39,542 bases of DNA from a virus. Each line of letters starts with the position of its first letter. Positions within the stretch are counted from its first letter, which is position 1. Under the pieces are notes generated by a model, which searched no databases, was not told the origin of the DNA, and saw only the letters and a list, made by a program, of their open reading frames with translations. Both the position numbers and the translations under genes were made by a program. Below, one piece after another: positions 24,142 to 29,496 of this stretch. Where the stretch lies: IMG/VR virus record IMGVR_UViG_3300009103_000067, positions 1 through 39,542 of that record, one strand, 5' to 3'.

Positions 24142-24185
24142 GTGTATCTCCTATATTGTGGGGAGCTTTTGCTCCCCGGTTAAAA

Positions 24186-24524
24186 TTAGCTTGTGAAAAA
24201 ATGTGCAATGATACCTTCAGCTTCGATTGCTTCTTGGTCAGCTTCATACTTCTTAGCCATTGCCGCAATTTCTTTGCGTTCCCAACTTCCAACCATAGTG
24301 TCAAACTCACCTTCAGTTGGGTCAAGACCATCTAAATGCATATCAGCATCAACATAATTCCAGTTGACGATTCCACAGTCTAGGTTCTCAGGTCTAACAA
24401 CTGCTCTGTCGAATGAAGCCTGAAGGATAGCTCTACGAGCCTCACCTTTTTCCATACGCTCTTTAGAATCAAGTCTAGCTAGTTCGATGTCATCTAGTTG
24501 GTTTAAAATTTCTCTTGTGTTCAT
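24186..24524 (-). CDS. Small acidic early protein
   Basis: This 112-residue protein is the first gene of the leftward operon, about 40 bases from a predicted start site. It is acidic and helical (EILNQLDDIELARLDSKERM) with a central NLDCGIVNWNYVDADMHLDG segment. No family is recognised. First-position genes of this kind are often host-takeover proteins, which is inference. Confidence 0.68.
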   Translation of the reverse strand: MNTREILNQLDDIELARLDSKERMEKGEARRAILQASFDRAVVRPENLDCGIVNWNYVDADMHLDGLDPTEGEFDTMVGSWERKEIAAMAKKYEADQEAIEAEGIIAHFFTS

Positions 24525-24572
24525 TTGTATCTCCTATTTTGTCAAACCCCAAATCATTTCGGGATTGATATA

Positions 24573-24601
24573 AATATACCTTATATAATATGAGAATGCA
24601 A
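24573..24601 (-). promoter_or_regulatory. Leftward early promoter
   Basis: Reading leftward, TTGCAT (24601-24596), a 17-base spacer and TATATT (24578-24573) make a good sigma-70-type promoter. The start would fall near 24566, giving a leader of about 40 bases with a ribosome site before the first leftward gene. Confidence 0.55.
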
Positions 24602-24620
24602 GAACTATTTAATTAAACAG

Positions 24621-24650
24621 AAAATAGGGTCAGAAATTAGACCTATTTTT
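24621..24650. terminator. AT-rich hairpin flanked by A and T runs
   Basis: AAAATAGGGTC and GACCTATTTTT pair with one bulged G across an 8-base loop. A/T runs on both sides allow terminator function in either direction, which would insulate the leftward promoter from rightward transcripts and vice versa. Confidence 0.45.
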
Positions 24651-24671
24651 CAGGGAAACTTTCAGCTTTTT

Positions 24672-24689
24672 AAGTCATGCAAGTCATGC
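24672..24689. repeat. Tandem 9-bp repeat AAGTCATGC
   Basis: AAGTCATGC occurs twice head to tail (24672-24680 and 24681-24689) followed by ATG. It is an iteron- or operator-like site 70 bases upstream of the leftward promoter. Confidence 0.7.
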
Positions 24690-24920
24690 ATGTTTTTTAG
24701 TTAATTTGACAGAATTTGAAAAGTGGGCCTTCAGCAAGGGGTCAAATCTTCGATTCTAGAGGTGCAAGATGTCTAGCTTAATGCTAGTATGTCTTTTCAA
24801 TAATCTCTAGTTTGCTACATTTATATACAACTCGATATGCTACTTTTTATAGCAGAAAAAATTATTTTTTTAAGAAACTTTTTTCGATGATTCAATTTAG
24901 TTTATCATCTCTTTTATGCG

Positions 24921-24990
24921 GTTTAGAAATTCAATGCTTCAAAAAGCAAAAACCCCAAGAGTGATTGATGCCTCTTGAGGTCTTCTAAAC
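24921..24990. other. Three-helix structured element
   Basis: GTTTAGAA (24921-24928) pairs perfectly with TTCTAAAC (24983-24990). Enclosed are GCTT/AAGC (24936-24947, 4-base loop) and CCCCAAGAG/CTCTTGAGG (24953-24961 with 24972-24980, one mismatch). The helices together form a three-way junction of 70 bases. No known RNA family was matched, and hammerhead core sequences are absent. Confidence 0.5.
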
Positions 24991-24998
24991 TTGGTGTG

Positions 24999-25028
24999 CT
25001 GACCACCTGTTCTGAGATGTATTATACT
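24999..25028 (+). promoter_or_regulatory. Rightward promoter candidate
   Basis: CTGACC (24999-25004), an 18-base spacer and TATACT (25023-25028) form a modest promoter. A transcript would start near 25035, about 12 bases before the left arm of the long inverted repeat, which fits a dedicated RNA or a long leader of the 25548 gene. A second, weaker candidate is TTGTAA-N16-GATAAT at 25275-25302. Confidence 0.35.
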
Positions 25029-25402
25029 TAAATTCTCACAAAAGCAAGTTGGTTTAGCTCACCATTGATACGACAGGTGAAATGTCTGACTTCGGTTTCA
25101 CTCACACCTGAAAACAAAAAAGAGATTCAGCAATTGTATTCCGCATAACTGTTGATTGATGTTAGATTAAGAAGCTTTATATTGGTAACCACCTTGGAGC
25201 GATAAAGAAATCTAGCGCAGAGTGCAGAAGGCTGAGTACCTATTACAAGGTAGCGATGACTCTGACCTGATTAGTTGTAATCGTTTCAGGCATACGGATA
25301 ATACTGCGATGCGCTTTATACCGATGAAATTCTCTAGAGTCTGCCCAAAACAGGCTCTAGGGATTTCTGTACTCCGAAACCCTCAGCTCCACGCTTAACC
25401 CG

Positions 25403-25490
25403 ATAAAAAAAAAGAAAGAAAAAAAAGGGATTTATCCCTCAGCTTTACCAAGGAGAGTCGCTGAAAGCGAAACATAAAGCTAAACCAACT
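25403..25490 (-). ncRNA. Candidate antisense small RNA ending in a terminator
   Basis: Read leftward, this stretch has AGCTTTA/TAAAGCT (25481-25475 with 25447-25441) enclosing TCGCT-TTC-AGCGA, followed by AGGGA-TAAA-TCCCT (25439-25426) and a T-rich tract. Hairpin, hairpin, terminator is the usual build of a small bacterial RNA. It would be antisense to the 3' part of the larger candidate RNA. A convincing promoter was not found; TTGACT near 25526-25531 lacks a -10 at proper spacing. Confidence 0.35.
25405..25439 (-). terminator. Terminator-like hairpin with T tract
   Basis: On the leftward strand AGGGAT-AA-ATCCCT is followed by seven to eight T, then C, TTT, C and nine T. It has the features of an intrinsic terminator, although the stem has only about five GC-containing pairs. 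On the rightward strand the same bases form a long A-rich tract before the hairpin. Confidence 0.55.
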
Positions 25491-25547
25491 AACGCACAGT
25501 ATCTTTTCTGATACAATTAAATCTAAGTCAACTAATTATTTAAGGAT

Positions 25548-25763
25548 ATGGATACTAAAGGAATAATCTATTACAAATCTATCCCTGCTGAAATCAAGAA
25601 GCTAGGCATAACCCAAAAAGAATGTGCAGAGATGATGGGAGTAAGCCTATCCGGTTTAACTCATAGAATCAAAGCTGACAGGCCGCAATTTCATTTAGCC
25701 ATTTTCGGATTAGCCTCGTATCTTGGAGCAGAGGGCGGTAACTTACAGTCCAATGTCAAATGA
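25548..25763 (+). CDS. Cro-like helix-turn-helix regulator
   Basis: This 71-residue protein contains IKKLGITQKECAEMMGVSLS followed by GLTHRIKADRP (residues about 15-46), a standard Cro/C1-type helix-turn-helix in which ITQKECAEMMGVS is the helix-turn and SGLTHRI the recognition helix. It is the first gene of the rightward operon, directly after the structured region, so it probably controls one or both divergent promoters. AAGGA stands unusually close to the ATG. Confidence 0.75.
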   Translation: MDTKGIIYYKSIPAEIKKLGITQKECAEMMGVSLSGLTHRIKADRPQFHLAIFGLASYLGAEGGNLQSNVK

Positions 25764-25917
25764 GGAAACTGCTGAAACTATTAATGAGCTGATGCATTTA
25801 CTCAGTAAAATTGATGACCATAAATTAAAGTCAGATTTAGAGGATAAGATTATCGGATTATGTGATATGCTTAAATATAATTTGATTATTGATAAAATTA
25901 AGAGTGAGAAACGATGA
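25753..25917 (+). CDS. 54-residue helical protein
   Basis: ATG 25753 overlaps the end of the regulator gene by 11 bases; an earlier in-frame TTG at 25723 is less likely. The product is acidic then basic and fully helical (TINELMHLLSKIDDHKLKSD). No family is recognised. It may be translationally coupled to the regulator. Confidence 0.55.
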   Translation: MSNEETAETINELMHLLSKIDDHKLKSDLEDKIIGLCDMLKYNLIIDKIKSEKR

Positions 25918-26269
25918 GCATGAAGTTCAGAAAGCCATATGTCAGTATCTAGACATGAGAGGAACATTTTATTTTGCTGTTCCTAATGGTGGTAAGAGAA
26001 GTAAGAGTGAGGCCGGAAAGTTTAGAGCTGAAGGAGTGAAGAGTGGTATCCCTGACATCTGTCTAATCATGTCAGGATTTGCGTATTTTTTAGAGGTCAA
26101 GAGGCCCAAGAATGGTAAGACACCAAAGGGTAGATTAACCGAAAACCAAAAGAATATGATTGATAAATTAAATGAAAATGGATGTGAAACTGCTGTGGTA
26201 TATTCTGTAGCAGATGTAATCTCACAACTGATAGACTGGGGATTCAATGCAACAGACCGCAATAACTAA
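25904..26269 (+). CDS. VRR-NUC domain nuclease
   Basis: Translation probably starts at GTG 25904 (121 residues); TTG 25889 is an alternative and neither has a good ribosome site. The whole protein is a stand-alone VRR-NUC domain (PD-(D/E)xK fold): HEVQKAICQYLDMRG, VPNGGKRSKSEAGKFRAEG, then GIPDICL with D51, FLEVKRPK with E64 and K66 as the E-x-K pair, and a QKNMIDKLNENGCETAVVYS helix-strand. Such phage nucleases cut branched DNA and resolve junctions before packaging. Confidence 0.9.
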   Translation: MRNDEHEVQKAICQYLDMRGTFYFAVPNGGKRSKSEAGKFRAEGVKSGIPDICLIMSGFAYFLEVKRPKNGKTPKGRLTENQKNMIDKLNENGCETAVVYSVADVISQLIDWGFNATDRNN

Positions 26270-26561
26270 ATCAGCACGTGGCAAAGCCTGTACCTTTGCT
26301 AGTGATGTCTGTGACCCCGGCCCAAACAATGAGAACGTGGTCTTCTGTCATGAGAACTCAGGAGGTATGGGAGCTAAGGCTAAAGATAGTAAGGGGAGAG
26401 ACATAGGTTTTTATGGTTGCCATGCATGTCATAAATTGTATGACACATTGGAACATCCATACTACAAGCCTTACTTCATTAAAGAGATGGCTCAGTTTGC
26501 TATCACTAGAACCAAGAGGCAACTGATAAAGCAATGCCTTGTAGATGAACACTACTCATGA
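26247..26561 (+). CDS. YbcO/DUF1364-like nuclease
   Basis: This 104-residue protein matches the DUF1364 (YbcO) pattern: SARGKACTFASDVCDPGPNN with two Cys, then VVFCHENSGGMGAKAKD, and GCHACHKLYDTLEHP, together giving a Cys/His zinc site and HNH-type active centre. Lambdoid phages carry this gene among the nin recombination genes. Here too it stands between VRR-NUC and a NinB-like gene, which supports the identification. Confidence 0.78.
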   Translation: MQQTAITKSARGKACTFASDVCDPGPNNENVVFCHENSGGMGAKAKDSKGRDIGFYGCHACHKLYDTLEHPYYKPYFIKEMAQFAITRTKRQLIKQCLVDEHYS

Positions 26562-26980
26562 CTAATACGCTGACAAGAATATTAAAACGAGACCAACCCA
26601 AAGCTCACATCGTGGAGGGCATGACCAAACTTTTTTTTCAGAAGACTGGTGTTGATGATGCTTTGATAACTATTAAAGAGAATAGAAACACTCGTACCGG
26701 GAGACAAAACAATCTGTACTGGGGAGTTATTATTAAGCAAGTTAAGGATGAGACTCGGAACTCAAAGGAGGCAATTCATGACCATTTTCGTGAGGAGTTT
26801 TTAGAGGTGAGATATGAGCAGGTTGCAAGAAAATCTCAAAAGGTGTTAAAATCTACTACAGAATTAAACACTAAAGAGATGGGAGAGTACATTGATAATT
26901 GTGTTTTGTACATTCAAGGAGAGTTGCTACCGGGATTTAAACTTGACTTGCCTGATGATTGGAAAGAGTTAGTTAATTAA
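26558..26980 (+). CDS. NinB-like recombination protein
   Basis: This 140-residue protein has the NinB signature of a basic strand pattern followed by RTGRQNNLYWGVIIKQV, comparable to the R-x-x-x-Q-N-x-x-Y/L-W motif of NinB (Orf), which supports RecFOR-type loading on single-stranded DNA in lambda. The size agrees with about 145 residues in lambda. Start by ATGA overlap. It completes a YbcO-NinB-nuclease module. Confidence 0.75.
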   Translation: MTNTLTRILKRDQPKAHIVEGMTKLFFQKTGVDDALITIKENRNTRTGRQNNLYWGVIIKQVKDETRNSKEAIHDHFREEFLEVRYEQVARKSQKVLKSTTELNTKEMGEYIDNCVLYIQGELLPGFKLDLPDDWKELVN

Positions 26981-26984
26981 ATAG

Positions 26985-27224
26985 ATGGCTAAAGAACTTA
27001 AAGAACTTGATGACTGTACACCACTAGAACTGCATGAAGAGATACGCAGTATAGATTGCACTCAGGAGAGAGCGCATGAAATTAGAAGGTATGCAGAGAT
27101 GGTCAGTCATGAAGAGATATTTGAACCTGATGGTGGTCTTGCTTGGTCTAAGTTGGCAGAAGCAGTAGAAGACTTGTGGGGAGACTGGGAGCATTGGCAC
27201 ACTTACGATAGGAGAGGATTCTAA
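26985..27224 (+). CDS. Small acidic hypothetical protein
   Basis: This 79-residue protein is acidic and helical with a Trp-rich C-terminus (LAEAVEDLWGDWEHWHTYDR). It is coupled to the small terminase by TAATG. No family is recognised. Confidence 0.65.
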   Translation: MAKELKELDDCTPLELHEEIRSIDCTQERAHEIRRYAEMVSHEEIFEPDGGLAWSKLAEAVEDLWGDWEHWHTYDRRGF

Positions 27225-27595
27225 TGGCTAGACCAACTAAGTGGAGTAAAGAGATAGAAGAGAAGGCTGTCGCTTACATAACTAACTACGCAACGTATGG
27301 AGATATGATTCCAAGCATTGAAGGAATGGCTGAAGCTTTAGGCTTACACCGAGACACTTTGTACGCTTGGGCCAAGCAAAAAGACAAGGGGTTTTCCGAC
27401 ATATTAGGGAGATGTATGCAAGTTCAGGCTAAAACTCTTGTAAACAATGGCCTCAACAACACATTCAACTCAGCGATAACTAAGCTCGTATTAGGTAAGC
27501 ATGGATACCACGATAAGATGGAGCAAGACATAACATCGAGTGATGAATCCATGAAGCCAACTATTATTCAATTAACTACAAAAAAAGATGAGTAA
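27224..27595 (+). CDS. Terminase small subunit (GP3/Sf6-type)
   Basis: This 123-residue protein follows the GP3-like DNA-packaging family closely: MARPTKWSKEIEEKAVAYI, then IPSIEGMAEALGLHRDTLYA (helix-turn-helix), WAKQKDKGFSDILGRC, NNTFNSAITKLVLGKHGYHD. It recognises the packaging site and activates the large subunit. Two very small membrane-protein genes separate it from the large terminase. Confidence 0.88.
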   Translation: MARPTKWSKEIEEKAVAYITNYATYGDMIPSIEGMAEALGLHRDTLYAWAKQKDKGFSDILGRCMQVQAKTLVNNGLNNTFNSAITKLVLGKHGYHDKMEQDITSSDESMKPTIIQLTTKKDE

Positions 27596-27692
27596 ACCAA
27601 TAATAGTTTTGATTGTTTTAGGTGTCATACTTTTCATAATAACTCTGTTCATTGGTGTTGATGCCTTGATGTGTACACCACCATGTGTCTAG
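27588..27692 (+). CDS. 34-residue membrane microprotein
   Basis: ATG 27588 lies inside the end of the small terminase gene and TAG 27690-27692 is immediately followed by the next ATG. The peptide is one hydrophobic helix (IIVLIVLGVILFIITLFIGV) with the C-terminal motif MCTPPCV, two Cys that could form a disulphide outside the membrane. Close packing between coupled genes supports it being real. Confidence 0.6.
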   Translation: MSKPIIVLIVLGVILFIITLFIGVDALMCTPPCV

Positions 27693-27986
27693 ATGAAGGA
27701 GATGACAGAAGGAGAGCGCAGTATGATGCGTTTCAGGTGGGTGACACTTGGAATTTATCTGCTGATTTGCTTCTATGACTTCTTATTCGTACCTGTGTGG
27801 TATGGCCTCAATAGACCTAACATTACTGCATTCATGGATATAGTTAATTCAACAGAGGATACATTAGTGCAACTTGAACTGCTCACCAAATTAACTGGAC
27901 AGCACAGTCCTTTTACGCTTCTCGGAGGAGGATTGTTTCACCTGACCTTCCTGTCTATTTTAACAGCTAGTGTTTGGAAGAAATGA
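27693..27986 (+). CDS. Two-span membrane protein, possible holin
   Basis: This 97-residue protein has membrane segments at about 16-38 (WVTLGIYLLICFYDFLFVPV) and 72-93 (LGGGLFHLTFLSILTASVW), separated by a loop with acidic residues. Size and layout suit a class II holin; small holin or Rz genes often precede terL in P22-like phages. The ATGA overlap couples it to the large terminase. Functional assignment is tentative. Confidence 0.62.
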   Translation: MKEMTEGERSMMRFRWVTLGIYLLICFYDFLFVPVWYGLNRPNITAFMDIVNSTEDTLVQLELLTKLTGQHSPFTLLGGGLFHLTFLSILTASVWKK

Positions 27987-29287
27987 AGAACGCAGTAGCA
28001 GACGTTCAGCTACCCGGAAAGCTCATCCCGGTATTTGAAGGTACAGCTCGAATCAGAGGAGCTTACGGAGGCAGAGGCTCAGGTAAGACACGTTCATTCG
28101 CATTGATGACTGCTGTCTTTGGTTATCGTTGGGGAATGAGTGGACTACGTGGCACTATATTGTGTGGTCGTGAGTTCATGAACTCGCTTAGTGAATCATC
28201 TATGGCTGAGGTTAAGAATGCTATCCTGAGTGTTGATTGGTTAGCAGACTACTATGAGATAGGTGAGAAGTACATCAGGTCTAGAGATGGCAATATAACG
28301 TACACATTCGCAGGTCTGAGACGTTCATTAGATAGTATCAAGTCGCAGTCTCGCATACTCATTGCTTGGGTAGATGAAGCTGAGTCAGTAAGTGGTAGAG
28401 CTTGGGATTTACTTATGCCTACTGTTCGTGAAGAGGATAAGAGCATAGGCTTTTCATCAGAGATATGGGTAACGTGGAATCCGGAGAGCAAGTACAGCGC
28501 AACGCATGAACGATTTAGAGAGAGCTTTCCAAGTAACAGTAAGATAGTAGCTCTACAATGGCAGGACAACGATTGGTTTCCTGAAGTTCTCAACGAGCAG
28601 AGACTAGAAGATAAAGAGAAGCGACCCGACATGTATGAACACATTTGGGAGGGCGGCTATCTTGTTTATTCAGAGGGCAGTTATTATTCTACTGAATTAC
28701 GCAGAGCTAAGGATGAAGACAGAATCACTAAGGTAAGATACGATAGAGGCAAGGGTGTCATAACAGCATGGGATTTAGGTATAGGTGATTCAACAAGCAT
28801 AGTCTTTGCACAATTCATTGGAGCTGAGGTTCACATTATTGATTTCTATGAAGCATCAGGTGCAGGTCTTGAACACTATGTCAAGGTTCTTCAGGACAAA
28901 GGTTATGTCTATGACCAACACGTTCTACCACATGATGTCAGAGTACGAGAGCTTGGTTCAGGTAAGTCTCGTGTTGAGATGTTGGAAGAGCTAGGCATAC
29001 ACAATATTGAGATAGCACCTCAACTACTTATAGATGATGGAATACAACAAGTCAGAACTTTGTTAGACAAATGTTATTTCGATGAGGTATCATGTGAGAA
29101 ACTCGTTGACTCCTTACTTGCTTACAGTAGAGAGTGGGATGACAATGGAAATACTTGGAGAATGAGGCCCAAGCATGATTGGAGTTCACATGCGGCAGAT
29201 GCTATGAGGTATCTCGCTATAGGATACAGACCATTCAACGAGAATTGGGATAAACCATTAAGGAGAAACTTGCAAGGAGTTGTATGA
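27983..29287 (+). CDS. terL: Terminase large subunit
   Basis: The start is ATG 27983 (ATGA overlap), giving 434 residues. The ATPase half has Walker A GGRGSGKT at 29-36, Walker B ILIAWVDEAE with D131-E132, and the coupling motif TWNP at 164-167. The RNase H-like nuclease half has D264 in WDLGIGDST, D318 in LPHDVR and D406 in HAADAMRY. It is the packaging motor. The combination with a GP3-type small subunit suggests headful packaging, consistent with a circularly permuted genome. Confidence 0.95.
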   Translation: MKNAVADVQLPGKLIPVFEGTARIRGAYGGRGSGKTRSFALMTAVFGYRWGMSGLRGTILCGREFMNSLSESSMAEVKNAILSVDWLADYYEIGEKYIRSRDGNITYTFAGLRRSLDSIKSQSRILIAWVDEAESVSGRAWDLLMPTVREEDKSIGFSSEIWVTWNPESKYSATHERFRESFPSNSKIVALQWQDNDWFPEVLNEQRLEDKEKRPDMYEHIWEGGYLVYSEGSYYSTELRRAKDEDRITKVRYDRGKGVITAWDLGIGDSTSIVFAQFIGAEVHIIDFYEASGAGLEHYVKVLQDKGYVYDQHVLPHDVRVRELGSGKSRVEMLEELGIHNIEIAPQLLIDDGIQQVRTLLDKCYFDEVSCEKLVDSLLAYSREWDDNGNTWRMRPKHDWSSHAADAMRYLAIGYRPFNENWDKPLRRNLQGVV

Positions 29288-29496
29288 CAGGTTTGCTTGG
29301 TGCAATGACATTAGAAGAGATAAGCTCAATGCCTCGTGAGGGATGGGCCAACGTCAACGACCCTCCTGAAATAAGAGAATGGCTATTCACTCTACCGGAC
29401 GAACAGTTCTTTGAGGTTGAACGACTGAGACAACAGGCAGACCAAGCCGGGCAGATGGATGCGTTTTATCAATTCTTGCAACGGATAATGCCATGA
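29284..29496 (+). CDS. Small protein after terminase
   Basis: This 70-residue protein is coupled to terL and to the next gene by ATGA overlaps. It is helical and acidic with a REWLFTLPDEQFFEVERLRQ segment. No family is recognised. Small proteins in this place often act in head completion, which is only context. Confidence 0.65.
   Translation: MTGLLGAMTLEEISSMPREGWANVNDPPEIREWLFTLPDEQFFEVERLRQQADQAGQMDAFYQFLQRIMP

Larger units (their letters stand above)
25047..25490 (+). ncRNA. Candidate large structured RNA closed by a 13-bp stem
   Basis: AGTTGGTTTAGCT (25047-25059) is perfectly complementary to AGCTAAACCAACT (25478-25490). Inside lie a CAGGTG/CACCTG or alternative GTGAAA/TTTCAC hairpin with a cUUCGg loop (25074-25110), a GAG-TACCT/AGGTA-CTC hairpin (25234-25262), and three hairpins abutting one another: CCTGA/TCAGG (25266-25290), CAT-CGGATAA-GCG with its partner strand (25291-25326), and a 13-bp-plus stem around CTAGAGTCTG with loop CCCAAAA (25327-25367). 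A TCGCT-GAA-AGCGA hairpin (25458-25470) closes the set. Abutting helices inside one closing stem are typical of folded RNAs. Transcription and strand are unproven; it could be a leader or an origin. Confidence 0.45.
24525..25547. other. Gene-free control region between divergent operons
   Basis: These 1,023 bases lack any frame with coding signals. They separate the leftward early operon from the rightward recombination/packaging operon. They hold a leftward promoter, an unusual density of perfect inverted repeats (including CTAGC/GCTAG at 24773-24787 and TGCTA/TAGCA at 24838-24854), a 9-bp tandem repeat, a three-helix element, a 13-bp long-range inverted repeat and poly-A tracts. Origin of replication, regulatory RNA and promoter functions are the likely content. 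No canonical tRNA, DnaA-box cluster or known RNA family was recognised. Confidence 0.8.

Noticed and set aside
24706-24711. Perfect TTGACA as a rightward promoter -35
   Set aside because: No -10-like hexamer is present 15-19 bases downstream; the sequence there is GTGGGCCTTC.
24741-24770. tRNA-like TTCGATTC segment in the gene-free region
   Set aside because: It resembles part of a T-arm, but no acceptor stem, D-arm or anticodon arm can be drawn around it on either strand.
25047-25490. Group I intron, tmRNA or RNase P as identity of the structured region
   Set aside because: No group I core (P7/G-site), no tmRNA acceptor/T-arm or tag frame, and no RNase P conserved blocks were found by eye; these families also would not have interrupted any gene here.
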